NCBI GenBank assembly: GCA_016719055.1
Contig: JADKAW010000007.1
Coordinates: 1-64,000, forward strand
DNA: 64,000 nucleotides
Direction of reading: 5' to 3'
Source of the DNA: Candidatus Rhodoferax mariagerensis
GTDB lineage: Bacteria > Pseudomonadota > Gammaproteobacteria > Burkholderiales > Burkholderiaceae_C
In this document: one piece after another, positions 26,298 to 35,466 of the stretch
Layout: every line of letters starts with the position of its first letter
How positions within the stretch are numbered: position 1 is the first letter of the stretch
The notes under the pieces: generated by a model
What the model was told of the DNA's origin: nothing
The model's input: the letters and a program-made list of their open reading frames with translations, nothing else
The model's database searches: none
Made by a program: the position numbers and the translations under genes

Positions 26298-28886
26298 TCA
26301 AACCACGGCCTGGCTGAATTGCACGCGGTTGCGGCCCTGTTCCTTGGCTTGGTACATGGCCACATCAGCACGTTGAAAAACCGGTTCATGGGCGCTGTCG
26401 TGCTGTGAAAACAGCGTCAATCCAATGCTGGCCGAACAATGGTGCTCAATCACCTGCCCGGCACCTTCGGCATTCTTGAAGGCCAGCACATACGGTGCGG
26501 CCAGACTGGCGCGAATTTTTTCGGCAACTGCCGTGGCAAGCGCGGCCGATTCACTGGCCTGAGGGTGCAAGTCCACCAGCACCACGACAAATTCGTCGCC
26601 ACCCAGGCGCGCCACGGTATCGACCTCGCGCACGCAGGCTTTCAGTCGTCGCGCCACCTCGATCAGCAGCAGGTCGCCCACCTCATGGCTGTGCTGGTCG
26701 TTCAGAGGTTTGAAGTTGTCCAGGTCGAGAAACATCAAAGCGCCAAAGCGTGCGCTGCGTTTGCAGGCGGTCAGGGCCTGGCTCAGGCGGTCGGTCAGCA
26801 AGCGGCGGTTGGGCAATTGCGTCAGCGGGTCAAAAAAAGCCAGTTGGCGCAGCTGTTGCTGCATGTGATAGCGCTCGGTGATGTCCTCAAACACCACATA
26901 CGCCTGCACCAGCTGGCCGTTTTTGAACAGTGGCTCAGCACTGGCCAAAATCCAGACCTGTTCGCGCCCGGGCACGGCAATGCCCATCACCACATTGCGC
27001 ACCGGTTGCCCGGTTGTCAGCGCCAATGTGATGGGGTGCTGCTCACCCGGAAAGTTGCTGCCATCTTCATGCACTGCATGCCAGCGCGGGTCCATCGAGG
27101 TCCGCCCCTGCAACTGAGCCAGTGTCAGACCCAGAATGCGCTGGGCTGCCGGGTTGGCAGCGGTGATCTGGCCGCTGGTGTTCTGGTACAAAACGCCGAT
27201 GGGTGAGGTCTGGAACAGGGTGCGGAAAGTGTCCTCGCTGGTGACCAGTGCATCCTGAATACGCTTGCGCTCAATGGCCAGGCCAATCAGGCGGGCGGAC
27301 TCGGCAACTGCTGCAAGCTCGCGCGTGCCCGGTGCATGGGCGCGGCGGCGGTAGCAGGAAATCGCCCCCAACACCGTGCCGTTTGAAGACAGGATGGGCT
27401 GGGACCAGAAGGCGTGCAATCTGGCCTGATCGGCCATGGCTCGGCAGTCAGGGCAATCCGGATGCAAGGCGATGTCGGTCACGATGACGCGCTCGGCACC
27501 CATGGCCACTGCTGCGCATGGGACGTGGCTTGGGCCTGGAGCGGCGGTGTCCAGCCAGTGCCTGAAGTGTGCCGGCAAGCTCGGCGCGGCACTGTGCTGC
27601 AAGCTTTGGCCGTCTTCGCTGAGCAGCGCAACACGGCAGCACATGCCCAGCTGCAGTTGCTCCAGACCGCCAACCACCACTTGCAGCAGCGCGGGTAAAT
27701 CGTTGGTAGTGCTCAGCTGCTCCAGAATCTGGTTGCGAAACAGTTCCTCATGCTCGGCTTGTTTGGTTGAACTGATGTCGGTATGGGTGATGACCGCGCC
27801 GTTTTTACCGGCAATGCTCAGCGGCCTGACCATCATGGAGAACCAGCGATGCTGGTCAGGTGTGTGGCAAGGGTAGCCCAGACTGAATTCTGGCAGGCTG
27901 CCATCGAGCACGGCACGAATGCCCTCGCGCGCTTGCAAGGCGCTGGGGTCCAAGTGGTCGTCGGCCTGGGCGCAGACATGCAGGTAATTGGTACCCACGC
28001 AGGTGCGGGGTGCCGGCTGCCCTGCCTGCTGGCTGTTGTCCATGGCAAACTGGCGCCAATGCGCATTGACCGCCACAATGATGCCGTCATGGTCCAGCAC
28101 TGCTACTTCGCCAGCGACCGAATCGAGAATGGTGGACTTGAACGCCTCGCTGTCTTTCAGCGACTGGTCTCGCTCGGCCAGGGTGTCGAGCATGGCATTG
28201 AATTGGCGACCGAGTTGCGCCGCTTCATCACTACCTTGCACCACAACCCGCAAGCCACTACCACCAGCATGCACCTGGTTGACCACCCGTGCGATCGCTG
28301 ACAGGCGCCGCGTCAGCAGGCCAGCCACCAGCGCTGCCACGCCAATGCTCACCACCACCGCAATGGCGGTGTAAACCATGCCGCTGCGTGCCACTTGGTC
28401 CAAGCGCATTTGCAGCGAGTCACCCGCCAGCCCAGCGCGGGCCCAGCCAATCTGCCGCTCGTTGAGTTGCACCGGCAAGATCACATCGATCAACTGGCTG
28501 GCGCGGGTTTGCAGCACCGGCGCGTTGCTGCTGGGCAGATCGCTCATGTATTGCCCACGCCGTATTGGTTCGGTGTGCGCCAGCACCAGACCTTGCAGGT
28601 CCAGCACCATGGCGTAGCGCAAATCGGGGTAGTTGTTCAGGCCTTGCACAATTTCTTGCAGGCCCGCGACATCCCGTGTGGCCAGAGCGCTACTGCCTGA
28701 CACCGCCATGCTGCGCACAATGGCCAACGCCTGCTCGGTCTGGTGCATGGCCACCACGTCTTGCTGGCGCCGGGTGGTGTCCCAGACAAACAGCGACATC
28801 AGCAGCGCCACCGTCAGCACCATGCCGCTCATCACCTGGCGGCGCAGACTGCCGGCCAACAGGTGCTGCAACCAGGCGAATTTCAT
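26298..28886 (-). CDS. Membrane GGDEF sensor with HAMP, PAS and GAF domains
   Basis: An 862-residue putative diguanylate cyclase. Order: N-terminal membrane segment (VMSGMVLTVALLMSLFVW), periplasmic sensor part (DLRYAMVLDLQGLVLAHTEPI), second membrane segment (VYTAIAVVVSIGVAALVAGLL), HAMP linker, PAS-like domain from about residue 250, GAF domain (about 400-540), PAS domain (GVLYQNTSGQITAANPAAQRILG) and GGDEF domain. The active site RLGGDEF is intact, with GGDEF at 762-766, and the inhibitory RxxD (REVD) sits just before it, so synthesis and feedback by c-di-GMP are both expected. There is no EAL domain. Its ATG overlaps the stop of the PhnD-like gene, making the two a likely ligand-sensing pair. 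Confidence 0.92.
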   Translation of the reverse strand: MKFAWLQHLLAGSLRRQVMSGMVLTVALLMSLFVWDTTRRQQDVVAMHQTEQALAIVRSMAVSGSSALATRDVAGLQEIVQGLNNYPDLRYAMVLDLQGLVLAHTEPIRRGQYMSDLPSSNAPVLQTRASQLIDVILPVQLNERQIGWARAGLAGDSLQMRLDQVARSGMVYTAIAVVVSIGVAALVAGLLTRRLSAIARVVNQVHAGGSGLRVVVQGSDEAAQLGRQFNAMLDTLAERDQSLKDSEAFKSTILDSVAGEVAVLDHDGIIVAVNAHWRQFAMDNSQQAGQPAPRTCVGTNYLHVCAQADDHLDPSALQAREGIRAVLDGSLPEFSLGYPCHTPDQHRWFSMMVRPLSIAGKNGAVITHTDISSTKQAEHEELFRNQILEQLSTTNDLPALLQVVVGGLEQLQLGMCCRVALLSEDGQSLQHSAAPSLPAHFRHWLDTAAPGPSHVPCAAVAMGAERVIVTDIALHPDCPDCRAMADQARLHAFWSQPILSSNGTVLGAISCYRRRAHAPGTRELAAVAESARLIGLAIERKRIQDALVTSEDTFRTLFQTSPIGVLYQNTSGQITAANPAAQRILGLTLAQLQGRTSMDPRWHAVHEDGSNFPGEQHPITLALTTGQPVRNVVMGIAVPGREQVWILASAEPLFKNGQLVQAYVVFEDITERYHMQQQLRQLAFFDPLTQLPNRRLLTDRLSQALTACKRSARFGALMFLDLDNFKPLNDQHSHEVGDLLLIEVARRLKACVREVDTVARLGGDEFVVVLVDLHPQASESAALATAVAEKIRASLAAPYVLAFKNAEGAGQVIEHHCSASIGLTLFSQHDSAHEPVFQRADVAMYQAKEQGRNRVQFSQAVV

Positions 28887-29800
28887 GGCTGCGTCACCGG
28901 GCGCACCTCGGCCTCAAAGCGCTTGACGTAGTTGGCCACCACGTCGTAGCTGGCATCGTCGGCGGGGTGAAAAGCAGCGGTTTCCATGCTCCGCAACACT
29001 GCTTGCCCGGCTTTGGTTTGCGACAGGGCCAACAGACCACTCTGCACCTGCTGGGCAACATGGGTCGGCACATCGTTACGCACCATCACAGAGTTGTTGA
29101 GCAAGGGCGGGGTTTCCCAGATCAACTTGAGCTCGGCGGCTTCTTTGGGGTGGTTTTTTTGAAACAGGCGCCAGGGCGGCGGCCAGGTGGCACCCGCTGC
29201 AGACTGGCCCAAATAGACGTTCATGATGGCCGACTCTTGAGAGCCGACATACAGGTTGCGAACATCACGCGTGACCGACACCCCGTGGCTGTGCAAAAAG
29301 TACTGCGGCATGATGGCTGCCGCCAGCGCGGTGTGCGACGGGTAGCTCACTGCCTGGCCTTTGAGATCCGCCGGGTTGCGAATGGTGCTGTCTTTGCGCA
29401 CGATGAAGATGCCCTTGAAATCCTGTGCATCACCGGCCATGGCAATCACCCGGTAGCCGTGCTTCATGGCCTGCAGGGTTTGCCAGGGGTTGGGAAGTAA
29501 AAAGGCCGGCGTGCGCTGGGCATATTTGTTTTCAAAGGCCTGATAGTCTTGCGAGGCTTCAAGCTCAAGACGCACCGCGTTGAGCTGGGCGTTCAGGTGG
29601 TCAATCATCGGCTGGTAGGCTGCTGCCAGCATCTGCGGGTTGTGCAGCGGGTGCACCGCAAAGCGCAACACGGGCACCTGGCCTGGTGCTGGTTCCTGGC
29701 TGTACTGCAGCGGCTCGTCCTGCACGGCCGGTTTGCAGGCCAGCAGCACGGCCGTCAGTGCCACAGCCAGCCATTGACCAAAGTGATACAGCGTGTTCAT
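28883..29800 (-). CDS. PhnD-like periplasmic binding lipoprotein
   Basis: A 305-residue protein of the phosphate/phosphonate-binding PhnD family. ATG 29800 starts MNTLYHFGQWLAVALTAVLLACKP, with lipobox LLAC, so it should be tethered at the periplasmic side. Family features: LRFAVHPLHNPQMLAAAYQPMIDHLNAQL, AFLLPNPWQTLQA, DLKGQAVSYPSHTALAAAIMP and YVGSQESAIMNVYLGQSAAGATW. No ABC permease or ATPase accompanies it; the partner is the GGDEF sensor with a 4-base ATGA overlap. I infer a sensory binding protein feeding c-di-GMP output instead of a transporter. A GTG at 29824 is an alternative start. Confidence 0.88.
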   Translation of the reverse strand: MNTLYHFGQWLAVALTAVLLACKPAVQDEPLQYSQEPAPGQVPVLRFAVHPLHNPQMLAAAYQPMIDHLNAQLNAVRLELEASQDYQAFENKYAQRTPAFLLPNPWQTLQAMKHGYRVIAMAGDAQDFKGIFIVRKDSTIRNPADLKGQAVSYPSHTALAAAIMPQYFLHSHGVSVTRDVRNLYVGSQESAIMNVYLGQSAAGATWPPPWRLFQKNHPKEAAELKLIWETPPLLNNSVMVRNDVPTHVAQQVQSGLLALSQTKAGQAVLRSMETAAFHPADDASYDVVANYVKRFEAEVRPVTQP

Positions 29801-30077
29801 TTGCTGCGGAGAATTGTTCGTCACACTTTAGCACTGTTCTTGCAGCGATCGCCGGCGAAATTTTGGGCCTTGGCCGGCGTTTGGGGAGGCCCGGCCTCTG
29901 GCAACCGGCTGCGTTGGTGCGCCTAAACCTGCTGCTTTCTCGGGGGTACTTGCTTGGGCAGCCAGCGGGCATCGGTGAACCTATTACCATCTTGCCGGCT
30001 GCAAGGTGGCAAACGGTTTGCTGAGTGCTCTTTGCGTGATGTGAATTTCATGGCTTTTAATGTTTGGAGACAGCAAT

Positions 30078-30371
30078 ATGACTTTGCCAGAACGCGACGG
30101 AGATGGCTACCTGACAGACATGAGCGAGTGGACCGAAGAGGTTGGTCGGGCTATGGCCGGGGCCGATGAATTTGAGCTTGACGACACCAAGTGGAATCAA
30201 ATTTTGAAGGCCCGCGAGTACTACGAAGAATTTGGCAGCGTGCCGCCCATCCGCAAGTTTGCCAAGTACCTGGAAGTAGACCAATCCGTGGTGTTCAAAC
30301 TCTGGATGACTGGCCCGATGAAGCCTATCACCAAGTATGGCGGCTTGCCCAAGCCAACTGGCTGCGTTTGA
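30078..30371 (+). CDS. tusE: TusE/DsrC family sulfur-carrier protein
   Basis: A 97-residue DsrC/TusE fold protein. GYLTDMSEWTEEVGRAMA, REYYEEFGSVPPIRKFAKYL and the C-terminal PKPTGCV with the penultimate Cys96 are diagnostic. DsrC proper has a second Cys about ten residues earlier for trisulfide formation; here that stretch reads MKPITKYGGL with none, so this is a one-Cys TusE-type carrier, which hands sulfur on during tRNA 2-thiouridine synthesis in E. coli. No tusBCD or dsr genes are adjacent. GGAG lies 9 bases before ATG 30078. Confidence 0.9.
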   Translation: MTLPERDGDGYLTDMSEWTEEVGRAMAGADEFELDDTKWNQILKAREYYEEFGSVPPIRKFAKYLEVDQSVVFKLWMTGPMKPITKYGGLPKPTGCV

Positions 30372-30415
30372 ATCTGCTTGGCTGAGGTGAACGCTTGCTT
30401 ATTCATGAAATTCAC

Positions 30416-30452
30416 CCTTAGCCCTTATAGAGCAAGCGAAGCTAGCTATGTA
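30416..30452 (-). repeat. Dispersed intergenic repeat
   Basis: Minus strand reads CATAGCTAGCTTCGC, centre, then ATAAGGGCTAAGGG. Lies between tusE and the broken retropepsin-like gene. Confidence 0.5.
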
Positions 30453-30488
30453 TTTACGAGAAATCCGGGACGAGGCATGCCCTAAAAC

Positions 30489-31295
30489 ATGGCTGACGCG
30501 ACGCATGCCAAAGTGATGACTGGCCTGATCAGTTGCATGCTGTTTTTGGTTCCAGCCGCTTAGGCACGCCATCCAAAGCCCGTGTTGAGCCTGGAAGAAG
30601 GTTTTGTGCCAACGCAGGACTTGATGCCGTGGCCGTTGCAGATTGCCCATGGCTACCCGGTGGTGCGTGCCCAGGTGGGTGATGTGCAAGGTGTTTTCAT
30701 GATCGACACTGGCACGCCCTGGGGTTTGCTGCCTAACAGTGCACGCGTCAAGATGCCTGATACCAGCTACGTGCTCACAGGCACAGCCGGATCGGGGCAG
30801 AAGTTTGACGTGAGCCGCGCCACGCATATGCCGACCCTTCGCATTCACGGCCAAAGCTGGGAACAGGTGCGCAATGTGCATGCGGCGGACCGGTCTTTCA
30901 TCGAACAAGGAACCGGTAAGGGTCTCTACCTGGGATTTATCGGTGCCAATTTTCTGCAAGACACGGCGTTGGCGGCGGACCACGCCCGCCGCGTGGCGAT
31001 ACTGCAGCGCCTGCACCCAGACGCTGGCGCGCCACGGGTGGCTCTGCCGGCTGGGCAAATGAAGGTGTACGACGCTTTTTTGGGCGTCATCACCAACGCA
31101 CCCAGCTACGACTGGCACTTGACCAACCTGCGCAACTACCTGCACCTGAGCCCCGACCCACGCAGACCCAAATCATCGACGACGACAGTACCCGGCGCGA
31201 CACCGTGCGATAGCTGTCACCCAAGTTGTAGCTGCGCCAGCGATGCTGGCTGCCATCGTCCGTGGCACCAGCTTCTTCAAGTCCAGGCGGTCTGA
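30489..31295 (+). pseudogene. Retropepsin-like aspartic protease with nonsense codon in signal peptide
   Basis: From ATG 30489 or 30516 the frame encodes a signal peptide (MTGLISCMLFLVPAA), then meets TAG at 30561-30563, and continues in the same frame as ARHPKPVLSLEEGF. Reading the TAG as CAG (Gln) restores a typical cleavage region AAQA. The body has a retropepsin-type active site, VQGVFMIDTGTPWGLLPNSA, with a single DTG, and a later GFIGANFLQ resembling the second strand of these clan AA proteases. The last 40 or so residues (SSTTTVPGATPCDSCH onwards) look non-native, so a second frameshift near 31150 is likely. An internal GTG (30582) could start a signal-less form, but I judge the gene broken. 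Confidence 0.65.
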
Positions 31296-31425
31296 GTTAC
31301 ACACCCTTGCAACGGCGGGTGCACAAAACAATCGCAAAAGTAGGTCATTGAGTTGACATCAAGCAAGTACACACTGCAGCAGAGTGATACTGCCTTGGCG
31401 GGCATGGCCTACCACACACGACTGT

Positions 31426-32379
31426 TCAATCAGCCGTCTTGGCGCTGGCTAAGATCGACGAAGCGGTTGGTGCGGTGTCGGCAAAGCGCCATTGCACTTT
31501 CAACATGAGGCTCTCACCGGTGCGCAGCAGCCGCAGGCCGGGAAGCCCCGGAATGTGAAAGGCGTCAATGGGATGGGTTACTGGTTCAAAACAAAAAGCG
31601 CTGATGACAGGTGAGCGATACAACAGGCACACACCATCGGTTTGTCCACGCGCCAGAATGTCTGGTACCTGGATCGTCAAGGCCAACTGGCGATCAGGCC
31701 AGTCAATGCGCGCCTGGCCCGACCAACCGGTATAGGCGTTGTCGATCAACGAGCCATTGACACTCATGCCGCCACGCGGATCCCAACCGTCTGGCAACTC
31801 GGCGGTGTGCTTAGCGGGTAAGGAATCGTGGCCGCTCAGCCAAACACCTTGCACCGATGTCGTCAAACGCGTATCGGCCGAACGCGGAAAAAACGGGTGC
31901 TGGCCCAGTCCGTAGGGTAGTGGCTGAATGCCAGTATGGGTGACCTTCAGTGTTTGATCCATGCCACCCTTGAGCAGCTCAAAGCGCTGCAGTGCCGTAT
32001 AGACATAGGGGTTGCCGTCAAAAGCCTGCGAGTCCAGTGTCATTTCCACCGTGTTTTCCTGGGGCTGGTTTAGCGTCCAGCGTTGCAGCCAGCCGTCGCC
32101 ATGGATCGGATAGGGCTCTCCGTCCCGGTTGGGTGCCATCGGGTAAAACACACCGTCGAACTCAAATCCGCCAGCGCTGATGCGGTTGGACCAGGGCACA
32201 AGTGGAAATGAGGCCAGGGTGTAGCGGTCGGTGCTCCCAGCCCAGGGGCGCCAAAGGTCTAACTTGTCATTGTTTCGGTTCAACTGCCAGGCGGCCACCC
32301 CCCCGCCAAGGCTGGGTAGCAGCCCTAGGCGTTGATCGGCGTGGTGTAGCCAGAAAATCGGGTGTGTCGAAGTTGTCAT
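31426..32379 (-). CDS. galM: Aldose 1-epimerase family protein
   Basis: A 317-residue beta-sandwich mutarotase-like protein, interconverting alpha and beta anomers of aldoses. Features: LPSLGGGVAAWQLN, FPLVPWSNRISAGGFEFDG (ligand Asn/Arg), GEPYPIHGDGWL, LGQHPFFPRSADTRL with the conserved His, and FCFEPVTHPIDAFHI with the general-base Glu. ATG 32379 starts at the domain; a longer open frame adds residues without family match. It is the third gene of the minus-strand xylR-xylB-galM run, 32 bases after xylB, so a role in xylose mutarotation is the natural inference. Confidence 0.9.
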   Translation of the reverse strand: MTTSTHPIFWLHHADQRLGLLPSLGGGVAAWQLNRNNDKLDLWRPWAGSTDRYTLASFPLVPWSNRISAGGFEFDGVFYPMAPNRDGEPYPIHGDGWLQRWTLNQPQENTVEMTLDSQAFDGNPYVYTALQRFELLKGGMDQTLKVTHTGIQPLPYGLGQHPFFPRSADTRLTTSVQGVWLSGHDSLPAKHTAELPDGWDPRGGMSVNGSLIDNAYTGWSGQARIDWPDRQLALTIQVPDILARGQTDGVCLLYRSPVISAFCFEPVTHPIDAFHIPGLPGLRLLRTGESLMLKVQWRFADTAPTASSILASAKTAD

Positions 32380-32411
32380 GGGGGTGTTCAAAAATGGGGA
32401 CCAGCCAAATC

Positions 32412-33861
32412 TCACAAACATGGGCGATAGACAGCCCTGAACTGCTCATATCGCGGCATCAACACTTGCTGCTCGGCCTGATCGGGTGTGTAGATTGCCT
32501 CGACCGCTGGTGTCCGACACACGGCATCAGGGGCGGCACCGGTGGCCAGCCAGCCCAGGCGTGCCGCACCCAGTGCACCGCCGACAGCGGAACTGGCATG
32601 GGTGACGATCTCGATGTTCAAGGCTGAGGCCAGTTGTTGCGCCCACATGGCGCTTCTGGAGCCGCCGCCCACCAATGACAAACGCTGCACTGTGCTGCCA
32701 GCTGCCTTCAGCGCGGCCAGACCGTCGTTCAGGCCAAACGTCACCCCCTCGATCACTGAATAACCCAGCCGGGCGTTGTCGGTCTCAAAGTTCAGGCCAT
32801 GAAAACTGCCACGCACATGGGCATCGTTGTGTGGTGTGCGCTCGCCTGCCAGGTAGGGCAAAAACAGCGGCGCGGCGGCGCGTTCGGCCAGCGTCAGCGC
32901 GGCCGCTTGGTTGGCCAGCGTGCCTTCGCTCGGTAATCCCAGCAGGTGGGTGACCCATTGCAGGGCACTCGCCGCCGACAGCATCACGCTCATCTGGTGC
33001 CATTGCCGGGGCATGGCATGGCAAAACGCGTGCGTGGCACTGGCAGCATTGGGTTGGTACGATGGCGTGACGACAAACAGCACCCCGCTGGTACCGAGCG
33101 ACAAAAAGCCTTGCCCGGCCTGAACTGCCCCCATGCCCACAGCGCTGGCCGCGTTGTCGCCCGCACCACCGGCCACCACCACCCCTTTGGATAGGCCCAG
33201 CAGTTGGGCGACCTCGCCCGTCAGTGTGCCGCTGGCCTGACTGCCTTCCACCAAGCGCGGCATGTGCGCCTGAGTGAAACTGGTCAGCGCCAGCAGCTTG
33301 TCGGACCAGGCGCGCTGTTGCACATCAAGCCACAAGGTGCCGCTGGCGTCGGACATGTCGGTGACGTAGTCACCGGTCAACATCAGGCGCACATAATCCT
33401 TGGGCAGCAGCACTTTGGCGACCTGCTTGAACACCTCGGGTTCGTGGCGCGCAACCCAGCGCAATTTGGGTGCGGTGAAGCCGGGCATGGCCAGGCTGCC
33501 GCCCAGTTGGGCCAGTTCGGGCAGCTCGGCCATCATCTGTACGCATTCCTCGGAAGAGCGAGTGTCATTCCACAAAACGGCGGGCCGCAGCACGGTCACG
33601 GGCGTCAAGCAAAACCGCGCCGTGCATTTGCCCGGACAGGCCGATCGCGTGCACGGCGGCATATTCAGTTGGATGGGTTTTGCGCAACTCGGCCAGCGTG
33701 GCCTGGGTGGCGGTCCACCAGTCGTGCGGGTTCTGCTCACTGTGGCCCAGGCGAGGGCGCGAGACGCTGAGCACAGAGCCGGCCGAGCCGATGACGCGGT
33801 GTGAGGTGTCAAGCAGCAGGGCCTTGACTTCTGAGGTACCGATATCTATGCCAAGAAACAT
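32412..33861 (-). pseudogene. xylB: Xylulokinase, frameshifted
   Basis: FGGY-family kinase phosphorylating D-xylulose. The N-terminal piece (33861 to about 33592) gives MFLGIDIGTSEVKALLLDTSHRVIG and ends GLSGQMHGAVLLDARDR; the remainder continues in another frame from about 33590 with VLRPAVLWNDTRSSEEC, to GGGSRSAMWAQQLASALN and the stop at 32412. Joined, they make about 483 residues, the normal xylulokinase length, with the phosphate-binding DIGT, SGQMHG, the WNDTR substrate loop and GGAGDNAASA all present. The lesion near 33591 is a net one-base gain or two-base loss. Everything else in the xylose module is intact, so either xylose growth is lost or this is a sequence error. Confidence 0.85.
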
Positions 33862-33881
33862 GGTGTTCTTTCCAAAAAAGC

Positions 33882-35045
33882 TTAGTGTGGTGAAGGTGTC
33901 GTGGGTGCTGTCCTTGCTGGGTTGACGGCGTACCCCGTCGGCGCTTGCAGCGGTCTGAGTTGGCGGTGCAGTACCAGCGCAGCAGCGCCTACGGCAGAGG
34001 CCAGTGAACCGTAGCGCGCCGGGCGCACTGGTGGCGCGGGCATGCGGGCGCTTGATGCGTAAGTTTTGAGGGTTTCCTCGGCGCGGGTGATCAGTGCTGG
34101 GTATTTGGCGCAGGAGGGACCGCCAACAACCAGCACACTGGGGTCAAACGAGGTCCACAGGTTGGCCAGCACCACACCCAGGTAGTTACCGCCGCTGATG
34201 GGGTCAACCAGTTTGGCCAGGGTGCGTGCGCCAAAAAAGGTTTCGGCACAGCCGCGCCGCCCGCAGGAGCACAAGGGCCCGTCAATCTGCAAAATGCAGT
34301 GACCAATTTCGCCAGCTCCCCCATATTGGCCTGTAAACAGGCGGTCGTTGAGCACGATGCCGGCACCAACACCCACATCGCAGGTGACAAAGATCAGTGA
34401 ATCACTCATCGGGCCATTCACAAACTCGTACTCGCTCAGGGCGGCAGTGTCGGCCTCGTTTTGCACATAGACCGGCATGGGCGGCAAGTTGACCTGCGCC
34501 AGCGCACGGGTGAACAGTGGCCAAAAGTCCACATCCCACCAGCCTAGGTTGGCTGCGAACTGCACTTTGCCGGTGGTCTCGTCAAACGCGCCTGGTAGCC
34601 CCACGCCCAGGCCAGTCAACTGCAGACCCCACGACGCTAGCAACTCATGCGCGCGGGCGACCAAGCCTGCAATTTGTTGGCACACTGCCTCGGGCTGCTG
34701 GCTGAGCATGAGCTCTTCGACTGACCAGAGGATCTTGCCGACCAGGCTGACACAGGCCACGCGTAGCACATCCACTGCCACCTCGACGCCAACCAGTGCA
34801 CGGGTTCGACCATCAATTTGCAGTGGGGTCGAAGGGCGGCCTGCGCCCTTGGTATTGATGCTGTCGCTCTCGGCCAGCCAGGCTTCATCAATCAACTCCC
34901 GCACCAGCAAGCTGACAGTGGATTTGGTCAATCCACTCTCCTGGGCCAATTGTGCGCGTGACAGGCCAGGCTGGACGCGTAGCAGGCGCAACAGAACGCT
35001 GCGGTTGATCCGTTTGACGAGGGGCTGGTCGCCAGTGGTGTTCAT
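33882..35045 (-). CDS. xylR: ROK-family xylose repressor
   Basis: A 387-residue regulator with an N-terminal winged helix (LLRLLRVQPGLSRAQLAQESGLTKSTVSLLVRELIDEAWL) and a ROK sugar-kinase-like domain. The zinc motif is recognisable as GHCILQIDGPLCSCGRRGCAETF. ATG 35045 is in-frame inside a longer open frame; it begins just before the HTH and has GGGAAG upstream. It heads the minus-strand xylR-xylB-galM run and is divergent from xylA, so autoregulation and control of both arms is likely. Candidate operators are the direct repeats at 35135 and 35293. Confidence 0.92.
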   Translation of the reverse strand: MNTTGDQPLVKRINRSVLLRLLRVQPGLSRAQLAQESGLTKSTVSLLVRELIDEAWLAESDSINTKGAGRPSTPLQIDGRTRALVGVEVAVDVLRVACVSLVGKILWSVEELMLSQQPEAVCQQIAGLVARAHELLASWGLQLTGLGVGLPGAFDETTGKVQFAANLGWWDVDFWPLFTRALAQVNLPPMPVYVQNEADTAALSEYEFVNGPMSDSLIFVTCDVGVGAGIVLNDRLFTGQYGGAGEIGHCILQIDGPLCSCGRRGCAETFFGARTLAKLVDPISGGNYLGVVLANLWTSFDPSVLVVGGPSCAKYPALITRAEETLKTYASSARMPAPPVRPARYGSLASAVGAAALVLHRQLRPLQAPTGYAVNPARTAPTTPSPH

Positions 35046-35134
35046 GGTCTTCCCAGGCCCGCAGCGTGTTTTGACAAAAGGCCTGTTTGCCAATTAGTTT
35101 TCATAGTGAACTATTTTCTTCATCGTTCCGATTC

Positions 35135-35153
35135 TAGATACTAGGGTTTACCC
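35135..35153 (+). promoter_or_regulatory. Candidate XylR operator 1
   Basis: TAGATACTAGGGTTTACCC, differing at one base from the copy at 35293. Its centre AGGGTTTACCCT is a near-perfect palindrome. It sits about 90 bases before the xylR start. Confidence 0.6.
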
Positions 35154-35251
35154 TTGCCATGCTGTTTTTTTGGTCATAACTTGTTAATTTCTTGGCCTTT
35201 TGCTTGAAAAAACGACATCTTACGATTGAAAAGTACAGCTAAAGGCTGAAT

Positions 35252-35419
35252 GTCGTGCAATTTTTAGTTCAGAAGGTGATTCCTCTAAACATTAGATATT
35301 AGGGTTTACCCCTATATTTTTCGGCATCAGAAAAAATAAAATTAATTCACCAATCAAACTAATTCTGATTGATGCGTCATTCTGATCAACACAGACGCTT
35401 TTGTTAAAAATTGCACGAC
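35252..35419. repeat. 15-bp inverted repeat pair framing the xylA promoter region
   Basis: GTCGTGCAATTTTTA at 35252-35266 and its exact reverse complement TAAAAATTGCACGAC at 35405-35419, 138 bases apart. The right arm lies about 48 bases before the xylA start, where a second regulator could act. The spacing is too large for a simple hairpin. Confidence 0.6.
35293..35311 (+). promoter_or_regulatory. Candidate XylR operator 2
   Basis: TAGATATTAGGGTTTACCC, 18 of 19 identical to operator 1 and 158 bases from it, close to 15 helical turns. It lies about 155 bases before the xylA start. The region 35046-35466 between xylR and xylA holds no gene. Confidence 0.6.
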
Positions 35420-35466
35420 GTCGTTCCCAGGCGTCTGGCAGATGGTTAAACTTCTGGAGACATAAC

